From assembly GCA_027382625.1 (NCBI GenBank), contig JAJKFJ010022172.1, positions 124,001 through 188,000 of the forward strand: 64,000 bases of DNA, read 5' to 3'. The notes beneath the pieces were generated by a model. That model saw only the letters and a program-made list of their open reading frames with translations, was not told where the DNA came from and did not search any database. Source of the stretch: Tetmemena sp. SeJ-2015. Taxonomy: Eukaryota > Ciliophora > Spirotrichea > Sporadotrichida > Oxytrichidae. This document shows, one piece after another, positions 12,665 through 23,000 of the stretch. The position numbers were made by a program, and so were the translations under genes. Numbering within the stretch: the stretch's first letter is position 1; each line of letters begins with the position of its first letter.

Positions 12665-13020
12665 TTATGCAACATGGTATCAATTAAAAAGATGAGATAG
12701 AATGAAAATTTAAAAGTATCTCTCATACTAAGTAATCTTTTAAAGTTCCTTTTCTAAGTTACAGAGTAATTTAATGTATATCCTTATTTTTAATTTCTTA
12801 ATTATTTTATTAATTTTATTTAAAATGTTTAGATCAATTTAGCTATTTATTCGATAGAAAATGCTTACTCTTTTTGATGGGTCCATTTTTATGAATGAAT
12901 TCTTGCAAACTGACGCTGTCAAAGAACTCCATAACTGTGTAAATTGTATTTCTTATATTCTCAAAAAAGATTTCCTTGAACTCTATTATGTTGGGATGCT
13001 TGCTTTCTTTCAGTAAGGAG

Positions 13021-13075
13021 AATTCATTTAAGTAATTAAGTAAAGTTGTAGTAGTTATAATATGTAAATTCATTT
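13021..13075 (-). other. IES, 46 bp, pointer AAATGAATT (9 bp)
   Basis: Both ends carry AAATGAATT on the minus strand. Excision gives MAAQNEFSLLKESKHPNI in frame, the normal kinase alphaC to beta4 sequence. Confidence 0.88.
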
Positions 13076-13573
13076 TGAGCAGCCATAAGCTTCTCCTCGT
13101 CATCTGTCCTCATAACCTTAACCGCAAGCAGCTCGCCGGTTTTTTTACTTTTGCATTTGCTGACCGTCGCAGCAAGTCCCTATATTTAATATCTTAGGTA
13201 CCTCTGTAGGCTATTTAAATATCTCTTCATGCAATAACAATCTTCAAGCTTGATAAAAATCGACAAAAATTCATCCTTTTTTTATAATTGAACTTACCTC
13301 TCCAATATATTCTCCCTCTTCGTAATTTTAATGAAAGGCACTCCTCATCAAACTCTGCTCCTCAAAGTATTTTTCAGTGTAGAGGGGGTTTCCGCCATTG
13401 AGTCGCACTACTTAAATCTATGTCCCTTGTTCGAAATTGTTGGTTTAAATACATACATATAAACATACATATATACTAATAAGCTGATAATGAATTTCCT
13501 TGAAGGCTTATTTGATCACTAGGTTACCTATAAAATCAGAGATTGTTAACCAACTGCATTAAAGGAGGAGAAT

Positions 13574-13674
13574 AGTAAAGTAAAGTAAAATTTGAGGAAT
13601 ATAATTAATAATCAATTTCAATACCAGCACTTATTACAGTCTAGTTAAGAAACCGAATTATTATCCTATGTAAA
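13574..13674 (+). repeat. dispersed ~100-bp repeat, copy A
   Basis: Starts with three AGTAA-type units and ends at TATCCTATGTAAA. About 80% identical by eye to the reverse complement of 17437-17542. It lies in a large insert of the kinase locus. Confidence 0.75.
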
Positions 13675-14703
13675 AGGAGGAGGATATTAAGTAGCAATTA
13701 TTTGATAGTGGTAGTGGTAGTGCTCTAACTAGTAAAATTAAAATGGGATATTCATCCTTAGAACGCAAGTTTAAAAAGAGTGAAAGAATAATGCACGCTC
13801 TGCTCCTAACCAGGGGTTAAATAATGCCCTAAACCAGCTAAATTGCACTTAGTCACGTACCTTTTAACTTGTTCCTGAAGGAGTCCCGCTTGGAGCTGGA
13901 TGAATGGAGAGACGAAACTTTTGATGATTGGCTAAGTCCGCAGATACCTCCCAGACCACTGTGTGCCCCTCCCATTCCGAGCCTTTTCGTAGTTGAACTT
14001 GAGTCTCCCTGAGAGATGTTATTATGAGATTTTAACCCACTCTAATTTGAGTTCGAGAATTGATTGCTGCTTGAGTTATCATTCTTCTCCTTCAATTTAC
14101 TGTTGGCATCACTCTGAGAGTTATTGCCACTTACATCCTTTTACCTTAATCTATCGAACTTAATAGATATGTATACTCTTTAAATAGCTTTTAAATACAG
14201 AACTGTCTAAGATTTTTGACTTTATAAGGTTTAAAAGGTGACAATGTTTCCATTTGCATAGAAATTTCTGCTCCTCTCAGGATATTATTGCTTATCAACA
14301 TTAAAAGTGGAAATTTTATGAAAAGTGTTAAGCTGTACTTTTAGTGAACAATTTTGCCCTTATCAAGAGTCCTCTTGTGAGGCATGAGGTCAGAGTCCAT
14401 ATTAGAGACAGTAAGCATCGGAGACAAGCACATCCTCGTTGGGAGCGTGCTAGCGTGGCCAAAGCCCAGACCACTTGGCTTCATGGGAGGCATGAGTGCT
14501 GAAGATAGCTCCTGATTTTCGTGTTGAGCGAAAAGGGGCTGTTTTATTGAAGTGTCAATTGTAAGCTACTTGTACGTTGTGTGCATTAAATTATACTGTC
14601 AAAGTTCTAATATTGCTAACTTTTATTAAATTTAATTCTTTTAAATCCATAATCGCAAGGCTTAATTCAGAGTGTGCTGATAAGAGACACTTATAAATTA
14701 AAA

Positions 14704-15115
14704 ATGTAAGCGAAACCCATTCAAGAAGTCAAGGCAAATTCTTTGATTGCCAATTCTATGAAAAGATACTTTTAACAAATGAGGAGGGTCGAGAAAAGTT
14801 ACAGTAGCAGACCTATCAAAGATTTCTTCCAGGCAGAGTTGAGGTCAAGTATTCAAATGAAGACAGAGATGTCAGCATTTATAAGTGTGTTTATATAAAT
14901 GCATAGTAACGAAACCACTTTCTCACAAGCCCCATAAATTATTTATCTTCCATAGGGTATAAGCAGCTCCTCTCTCTGAATTCCTGATGCTAAAACTAGA
15001 GCAGTTTGTTATCAAGAAATGTGAGGAGAGTAAAAAACTAGAAGTCTTAAAATAGAAAATCCATAATGATGAGTCTTCAGATGATGAGTAAGATTTTTTC
15101 CTTTAAAATAGATGA
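14704..15115 (+). CDS. small basic protein, possibly LYR-like
   Basis: ATG 14704 is followed by TAA read as Gln. The N-terminal half is basic and helical (SMKRYFQQMRRVEKSYSSRP, then FFQAELR), which faintly recalls LYR-motif mitochondrial proteins, though a true LYR triplet is absent. An intron from about 14887 to 14956 (GT-AG) joins it to a helical segment with VIKKCEESKKLEVL and an acidic DESSDDE tail ending at TGA 15113-15115. About 110 residues in all. The family assignment is a weak guess. Confidence 0.45.
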
Positions 15116-15178
15116 AAGAGATAATCTTGCATTAATGATAAAGAATATGAAATCTTGAGTGAATCTCTGCAAAATTTG

Positions 15179-16211
15179 TCACTGCTTGTTTTCGTTTGCC
15201 TTTCTAGCAGACTATAAGCAAATTAAGCAAAGCTGACATAAAAATGGGAAAACTTACATATTCAGAGTAAGAGCCATCATAGACTCTGACTTCTGGAAAG
15301 CCTGCATGAGATAGTGCTGCGTATAGATAGGTGGCAGAGTTTCCTGCTTGGCACTATGTGACTATCTTTTGAGAGGCGTCTAGATTTGCTGCTTGCAGAA
15401 CTGATTTGATTTCTTCTGGAGTCTTAACAGAGCCATCTGCATTTTAAAAGTTCTTGAAGAACATGTTGTGGCCATCTTGTAGGTGGCCCTGCTCAAACAA
15501 AGCAGGTGGTCTCGCATCAAGAATCAGAGTACCTTCTGAGCCACTCTTCTCTAGATCAGTTATTTCCTCATAGCTGATGTAGTTAGTCTTGTCGAATTTG
15601 AAATCGTAATCATCTGCTGTGCCAATATTAGGAGTGGAGGTGACACTTCTTCCCTCTGAAACCCATTTGGCTAGTCCTCCATTTTTATTTAAAAGGATAA
15701 GATATTCATTTAGAGCTTGAGCGCCAAGAATTCCAAAAGATCTAAGTAGCCAAGTAGCTCTGGTTGCTTGGAAATTTGCCTTAGAGTCATAAAGTACAAC
15801 TCTAGAGCTGAGCTTGACTCCAAGCCTCTTCATAGCATCGGCGAACAAAGGAATAGGGGGTACCATGTTTGGATAAGGCGAGTTCATGTCTCTCAGATAT
15901 CTTAAGTCCATATACTGAGCCCTACATCATTAAACTATTTTTAATTAAAATGATGAAATTTAATATTGTAATTTATTTTATTGAGATGCTTATTCACAAA
16001 ATTTAGAAGATTCTCTGACATAATTCTCTTCATATAAATGCCAGACTAATCCTTACCTAGGAATATGCTTGGCATGGAAGTTCAGTATAGGATCTCCCTC
16101 ATCTGGGCTCGAATTTTGAGAGCAGTCGAATAGTTTCAAATCCTAATCATCCTTAAGAAGTTGGTCGAGTTCTTCTGTGTTCACAAAGAAAGGTAATTTT
16201 GAGGATTCCAT
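15179..16211 (-). CDS. two-domain rhodanese (thiosulfate / 3-mercaptopyruvate sulfurtransferase)
   Basis: Transfers sulfane sulfur from thiosulfate or 3-mercaptopyruvate to an acceptor via a Cys persulfide. Start ATG 16211, stop TGA 15179-15181. The inactive N-terminal rhodanese domain begins FFVNTEELDQLL and contains FDCSQNSSPDEGDP and VVLYDSKANFQATRATWLL. The C-terminal domain has LILDARPPALFEQGHLQDGH and the catalytic loop QCQAGNSAT, with the active Cys after ...KIVTQ. Most members have CxxGxxA-type loops, as here. A 46-nt GT-AG intron (15212-15257) precedes the last ten codons. A second interruption (about 15920-16060) fits either a ~140-nt intron or an IES with pointer TAGG; both give the same protein. 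Confidence 0.92.
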
Positions 16212-16382
16212 GTGGCTCAAGATCAAAGATATACTAATTTTAATTATAATGAATCTTCTCTATTATCCGCTCAAATCTAAAATTATCTTCCCATTGATCA
16301 TAAAACTGATTATCATTTTAGCTTAAAATTAATTAGTCATTTAGTTCTCTATCTTTTGAGATTCTAATTTGAATCATCGGAA

Positions 16383-17341
16383 TCACTGCCTTCTTTCTTC
16401 CTCATCATCATCTCCCTATCCTTTCTTTTTAGCGATAATCTTATCAATCTTGTCTGCTTAATGATCTAACCTCTAGTTCTTCCTTCTTTAAATTCTTTCT
16501 TTAACACTTATCCCTCCAAAAGCAAAATTCTTCCTTGACAGATCCTACATATACTCTTCGTCCTAGCGAGCAACCTCCTCACTTTAGAAATTTTCAATAA
16601 TCTTCTAGGCATCCACCTGAATTTTGTCAGCTCTATCAAGGCTCATATTCATCATTTATATCCCATAGCCCTCATCCATAGATTAAGTGTTGAACTAACC
16701 TACTGCTTGTAGTTACCTCCCCTTCCCCATCTTTTTCTTAATTTCTTCTTGCTGTCTGAGAGAAGCCTACTTCAATCTAAATTGTCTAATGTCAAAGCCT
16801 TTTTTAGATGGGTCTACAAAGTCTTTCTGCACAGATTTCTGCTGATGTGCTTTCGAGTCGAAATAATCGTAAACTGTAGCTGGCTTTTCAGTTTCTTCAG
16901 TTCCTTCAGGTAATTGAGGTTTAAACTTATTTCTAAGTGAGGGATCATCTTAGAAGATGTCATTCAAGTTTAAGTCCTTAGCTTTTTCTAGAGGGTTGTC
17001 CCATAATGATTGCTAATCCGAAGTAACTGGCTTTTCTTATAAAGTAGAACTTTCCACTTAGCTTTCTTGCTTCTTCTTCAAGTCACTATTCCACCATACA
17101 AGCTAAATACTCTTAAAGGAAAAAATGGAAAAATATTAATCATAGTAGAGATAAGTTAACGATTAGATATAAATAAATTAACTCTTTCTCTCAAACTTTA
17201 ATTAAGTGACCTGACTACTATTCCTTGGTAGTATTTATACGTTGATTCTTGGAACAGCAACTGTGCTTAATTGGCTGCTGTTCTAATATCAATTCAAAAT
17301 TGTTACTTTAATTGCGAAATATAACCTTCTTCGTAATTCAT
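16383..17341 (-). CDS. hypothetical charged protein
   Basis: ATG 17341 gives MNYEEGYISQLK. After an IES the frame continues as SIQLVWWNSDLKKKQ and runs to TGA 16383-16385, about 260 residues. It is Lys/Glu/Gln-rich and mainly helical. A conserved-looking core contains YDYFDSKAHQQKSVQKDF and KKGFDIRQFRLKQASLRQQ, and a Gly-containing loop NFAFGGISVKERIQ near the C-terminus. The start lies 17 bp downstream of the stop of the MT-A70 gene. I do not recognise the family. It may be conserved within ciliates. Confidence 0.7.
17112..17308 (-). other. IES, 194 bp, pointer AAG
   Basis: AAG on the minus strand flanks an AT-rich insert. Removal joins YISQLK to SIQLVWW in frame. The 3-bp pointer is short, so a nearby boundary is possible. 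Confidence 0.6.
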
Positions 17342-17358
17342 AACAAAGTTTGCCTAGA

Positions 17359-19153
17359 TCACTCAATAAACTTGATCCAACCCTTTCTTGGAGTAGGATC
17401 ATGCGCCCATCTACATAAGATATTAAGAATATGTCTTTGCATAGGATAATAGTACGATTTACTAACTAGTACTGTAATAAGTGCTAGTTTTTAAATTGAT
17501 TATTATTTGCATTCCTTAAATTTTACTTTACTTTACTTTAAAGAATATGTCTTCCCAGAACTTAGTATTTATAATACAGGAGCCAATAATGGCTAAGATT
17601 TTAAGAGTATGTCTACATCAGCAAGTAGGAACTTACAATTCAACTAGTCTGATATGCTTCTTCTCGTCATCAATTGCTGCCTTGGGCAGGAGTGTCTCGA
17701 TGAGTTTGTAGACATATTCATTAGGTTTATAGTTTGGCACTGATGTGTCGACAAAGTCAAAAACTACGTCGCACGTGCGCTAGTGTCTCAATTCAAGAGG
17801 GTTTCCATTTTTCTTGTGCATGCGTCTGAACATCAACAAGGTTTTATGTGACTTGTTGATGTAGTCATACTTCTCACGCAAAAAGGCAGGATGTACATCA
17901 ATACTCTTGGAAGCATCGACCTCTATAACTCAGTTTAGATTTAATAGGCCTCGGAAGTTTTATGAGGTGCATTTATTATATATAATAAGAAAAAAACATC
18001 ATGACTTACCAGCTCTCTTGGTTTAATCAAGAGTTACCCAGCAAACATTTTCGACATAGAACAGACTTTGAGATTCGAAGAACTTAATGATGGGAAGGAT
18101 GATTTCCTTTTCTACCCACACAAAGACTAATCCATCTATCATAAGATCTTTGGAGAAGTTCAGTTTCTTAAAATCTTCGACGGTGACTCCTTTGGACTTT
18201 CCGCTCTTATCAGGTTTTGTTGACCAGTTTGGGTTGATCAGAATGGCTTCCACATTCTTTGCATATTTGTCAAAATTAGTTTTGGCCACCCCCTCTTTCG
18301 GGTTTACAACTTAAGCTAACCCCTTAGCTATGAGGTCATCTGGCTGTGCTTTAGCCTTCCCATTTGAGGCTGCAGTACCATTCTTAGTATCACCTTTGGT
18401 AGCAGCAGTCTCTAATTTAAGGGTTTTATAATAATTAATAGCTTACCGCGCTTATTTAACTGGAGGAAAGATGAGAGAGATGTTTGAGTAGTTGTCGAGC
18501 CACTCGATTACGATTTCTTGATTGGACCATTCGCTGATGATGCAGCCTCTTTATTTTCTTTCCATGGGATGATCAAGTCGAAGATACTCACACCATCCAA
18601 CACCTTGCGGATGTCTGGCTTGGTTCCCTTTGTTTGCCCGCCAATATTTTCATAGTTATTAAACCTGCCTCCCTTTTTTACCTTAAGCTTTCTCTTGAGT
18701 TCTCTTTTCTTAGTTTTCTTTTGATTTCTACATTGGTGATTAAGTTGAATTGTAAAGGATTAGCGAATTGCGCGACTCACCTGGGCTCAAAGTCCTCATC
18801 TTCAGAGTACCCCTCTGGACTATACATCCTCTTGTAATCGGTCACAGTCCTGACGCGCTTGCTTCTCCCGTTTGCTTATTAAATAGATCCATTGTTTCCC
18901 TCCTATTTTAATGAGTTTAATGAGAATCAAGGGAGATTAATTTTACTACATTCATCATTGATGATTGCTAAGATCCACTCTCATCATCATCCTTCGTGAC
19001 TTGATCTTCTTTCGCAACAATAAAACTATCCAACTTGGAATTTTTTCCCACCTTTCTCAAAATGGAAAAATAATTATACACATAGGCCTTTCTCTCGCGT
19101 AATGACGTGAGTTTTCTTTTGCCAAGACTCTTTGCTGGAACTTTGGTATGCAT
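17359..19153 (-). CDS. MT-A70-family methyltransferase-like protein lacking DPPW (MTA9-type)
   Basis: Start ATG 19153, stop TGA 17359-17361. The N-terminus is basic. A central part contains KPDIRKVLDGVSIFDLIIPW and CIISEWSNQEIVIEWLDNYS. The C-terminal MT-A70 domain has AILINPNWSTK, LMIDGLVFVWVEKEIILPII, LFYVENVCWVTLD, FRRMHKKNGNPLELRHQRTC and ends WAHDPTPRKGWIKFIE. The catalytic DPPW of m6A/6mA enzymes is replaced by NPNW (18224-18235), so SAM-dependent catalysis is unlikely. In ciliates an inactive MT-A70 partner (MTA9) works with active MTA1 in DNA 6mA methylation; this fits that role by inference. Interruptions are an IES at 18885-18977, GT-AG introns, and a 226-nt intron 17411-17636 before the last exon. 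A 1-nt shift is needed near 18565. Confidence 0.8.
17437..17542 (-). repeat. dispersed ~100-bp repeat, copy B
   Basis: Reverse-complement match to 13574-13674, including the AGTAAAGTAAAG start and the shared GCACTTATTACAGT and ATTATCCTATG blocks. It sits inside the last intron of the MT-A70 gene. Confidence 0.75.
18885..18977 (-). other. IES, 86 bp, pointer TGGATCT (7 bp)
   Basis: Excision between the TGGATCT copies joins KDDDESGS to IQQANGRSKRVRTV in frame and removes an out-of-frame block with no family likeness. Confidence 0.88.
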
Positions 19154-20087
19154 GCTTCAATTAATCTATTGTGATAAAGATAATCTTAAAACAAGATTTG
19201 ATAATATGTTTGTGAGTGCGCGAATAGTGAAGTGATGTTAAATTAATCAATGAGATAACGGAGAGGTAGTAGTATCTGATTCAAAATCAAAATTAAATTT
19301 ATATTTTCACTTTTTGATAACAATAACTTCTGATGAGGATTTTAAGCAGAGTTATTTTTATAAATCTTGTTATTTTTTCACTTATTAAAATAAGCCTGAT
19401 AATTTAAGTCTACTTATAAAGTTGTATAGAGCCTATAATTGAATCGTTGATCATAGTATTATGGTTTAGAATTTAGTTAAAATAGATTTTAAATTAAATT
19501 AATTAAAGAGTAGTAGAGTTGTTATGCTTATTAAATTATACTTATTTGCTCAATGATGTCTCCCTTGATTGCTAGCCAAACTAAATAAGTTAGGGGTAGC
19601 TTCGTATTTAATTTAATGCTCTTTTTTAGTTAAATATGGTAAATGTAATAAACATCTTTAGTTTTATCTGTAAGACATGTATATAATCAACTTTTATCCT
19701 TTACTGCTGCCATAAACATAAGATTATATATTCTATGCTAATTCAAATATAATCATAGCTAATTAAAATTAAAAAATGTTCAAATGGTTTTATCTTTTTT
19801 ATTAAAAAATGAAATTTAATTCAATTATTCGTTAAACTCCCAACTATATAATTTTTTTGCAATAACTTTAACGAGAAGCTAATGAAGTCGGAAAAAGGTA
19901 AATAAAGTTCACACAAAAATAACTTATTTCTCAAATTTAGTTTTTTTAAATCAAATTTTAGACAAAAAGAGACAGAGGCATAACAAAAAGCCGATAAAAC
20001 AAAGATGCCATCAATTTAGAAATTTATTTTTACTGCCTTGACTATATAACTCAAAAAGAAAAGAAGGATCGACTAAAAGCAGAGAAA
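19154..20087 (+). other. AT-rich intergenic region
   Basis: About 930 bp between divergent genes (MT-A70 on minus, flippase on plus), very AT-rich with many A and T runs. No ORF, tRNA-like fold or telomeric repeat was seen. It must hold both promoters and, in a nanochromosome-forming species, the chromosome ends. Confidence 0.6.
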
Positions 20088-23000
20088 ATGAAAACTCTTC
20101 GAAAGATTATACCATTTATATACATAGCTTTACTTTTAAAGATTATCATAGATGAGAAGCACGATAACAAGGTAGTTGATAAAAAGAGATAAGATCCGTT
20201 TATCACTAACGAAATTTAGACCACTAAGTATAATTTGTAAGCCTGATAAGTTTATCAATATTCCTTCATAGATTGACTTTCTTCCCAAAGAGTATTATGG
20301 CTTAGTTTGTGAGAGTGAGCAACATTTACTTTCTGGTTTCTACAGTTCTGTGCTCCATCCCATAGTTCTCTCCTTTGCCCGGATATACCATGTTAGCTCC
20401 TCTTGGTCTGGTTTTAGGCATAAGTCTTTTAAGGGAGGCATTTGAGGATTATGTAAGGATATTAGAGGAGGAAGGGAGACTTTAGATATCTTTATTCCTT
20501 AAACAATAATTCCTATTTAAAGCATTTTAAAATTCTCGAGTTAAAAAAACGATTTGTATAAGGACGATATAAGATACATATAGAGAAAGCTAAACCTGAA
20601 AATGGCCTGCCACTTCTTTTCACCTTATTTTTTTAACTTTTGACTCCCTTCTATTTCCATATAAATTTTTTGCTATAATATAGTGGTCCTCGTCTAATTA
20701 TGATTTTAGAAAAGAAGAGTCAATGATAAGGTAACTAATAATAAAACTTGTAGAGTTTTCGATAGAAATTTGGCCCTCGCTCTAGAGGATCAATTCATAA
20801 ATGTCGAAAGCAACCATAATCAAATTCAATCCTAAAATTTTCAGATATAAGAAAACAATGAATCTGAGAATCCAAAATTGGAAGAAAATTAGAGGGATAT
20901 ACTTGGTTAAACTAACGCAAAGCTTGGAGATACACAATAAAATTTGTGTTAGTAGGATAAAACTAGTTACTCCGATATTTTGGGGAAATAAATGACGTGT
21001 TTCAAAGATACAAAATGGGCCGATGTTAGTTGTGGAGATTTAGTCTACCTTACAGATGGGGAGTATTTCCCAGGAGATGTAGCACTCCTATTAAGCTCTT
21101 CAATCAATGGTGAGTGCTTTGTGTAGACTGCATCTCTCGATGGAGAGAGAGCCCTCAAGCATAAGTAATGCCTCGCACCAGTTCAGCACTCAATATAAAA
21201 GAAGGGTCTTAATAAATTTTCCGCCTAAGTTCTTAAAATCTATCATAAATTATTTTCACACTCAGCAACCGACCAAGAATTTGTATGAGTTTAGTGGATT
21301 TATAGAAAGTGAATAGTTTCCTCAGTTTGGAACGGTTTCCGTAGGAATCGAATCTAAGAGGAGATCAGCCCGCCTAGACAGCAAGCAACTCGGATTAAGA
21401 GGATCCAACTTATCAAATACCGAATGGGTAATAGGAGTAGTGGTTTATACTGGAAATGATACCAAACTGATGTTAAACTCAGGAGAGCCAAGATATAAAT
21501 AGTCTAGGATAGAAAAGACGGTAAATATTATTTGCGTCTATCTAATTATCTTGCAAGCATGCCTCTGTCTTATATTGCTGAGAATTTATAGAATAAATTT
21601 TTAATTATTAAAATCATTTCTTCCGTTAAACCTTTCTTTTGTTAAAGTTCTCAATTCAAAGATATTTTACTTCTGTTGTAAAGATAAAAATAAGACTAAG
21701 AAAGTATAGTAACTTATTTTCAAAATAAGCATTGCTTAGAACAATAAAAAATATATGTATCGAACAAAGTTTTAATCATGGTGAGAAGATTATTTGCATC
21801 TATAAAGCTATAGTTTCAATTTTTTAGATTAATTATGCTATTTAATATATTTCTCAGGTATCATGAGTATTTTCTCCGGCTTCTTTACTTCGAATAATTC
21901 TCAGATGGTTAGCGGAAGCTCTACAAGAAAGGCAGACTACCTGTTTTATTAAGAAATTAGCTCCTCAAAGGGGGACAATACCTCTCTTATTATTTTTTCT
22001 TAGTCCCGCTCTTGAAGGTGTATCAACCTTCGGAAAGTATTACATTCTACTCAACACAATTATTCCTATAAGTTTGGTGGTCTCTATCGAATTAGTGAAG
22101 TTCATGCAGACCCCTTTCTTCTCATGGGACTTGGAAATGTACTGCAGCGCTTCTATGAAGCCCTGCACACCTATAAGTATGACTCTGCATGAGGAGTTGG
22201 CTTCTGTGAAATACGTTTTTGCGGATAAGACTGGGACACTGACTTCTAACTAGATGGAGTTTAAGGCCTGCTCAATTGGATCGGTGTGTTATGATGAGGA
22301 TTATAAAGAAGAAGACTACGAGTATGTATTGAGGAAAGGAATATTTAGGAGGACACCTTAAACTTAAACTCATTAAGGCAACTTGAAGAGAGCAAAGAGC
22401 ACCTCATTGACCATCAAGACATAGATCTAGATCTTGAATTTGGAGAAGGACTTCAAAAGAAAGATGATCCCAAAGGCTAAGCCAAAAAAGTGCCAGAAAA
22501 TGCAGACCCCATATTGATTATTAAGGATTTACTGGTCGTAAATAAGTTCTTCCTCAATGAAGAGATTAACTTTGGCAACTCATACTCTGGCAAGGAAATT
22601 ATAAAGCTGCATTCTCAAAATGACTTCTTAAACTATTTCTGGCTGTGTGTGGTACTCTGTCATGATGTTATAATCATGAAGGATTAAAAAACTGGCTTGC
22701 TTCATTATCAAGGAACATCTCCAGATGAAATAACTCTTCTAGAAGCTGCTAGGTCTATTGGGTATTCATTATCATTTAATATATATATGTGGTATGAGTT
22801 TGTTGATAGGACTTCAAGTTCAATAAAAATAAAGATTTTTGGTCGAGAAATAACCTACAATCTTCTCTAGAAGCTAGAATTCAACAGCGATAGAAAAAAG
22901 ATGACAGTCATTATTCAAGATTAAACTACGCAAAATGTCATCCTGTTCACTAAAGGAGCAGACTTAGCTATTTTAGAAAGACTATGTGATAAAATAGAGC

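Noticed and set aside
13430..13860. Large IES in the kinase gene with pointer GAACAAG
   Set aside because: The 7-bp repeat is present at both sides, but the joined phases do not match the kinase frame; the true boundaries remain unknown.
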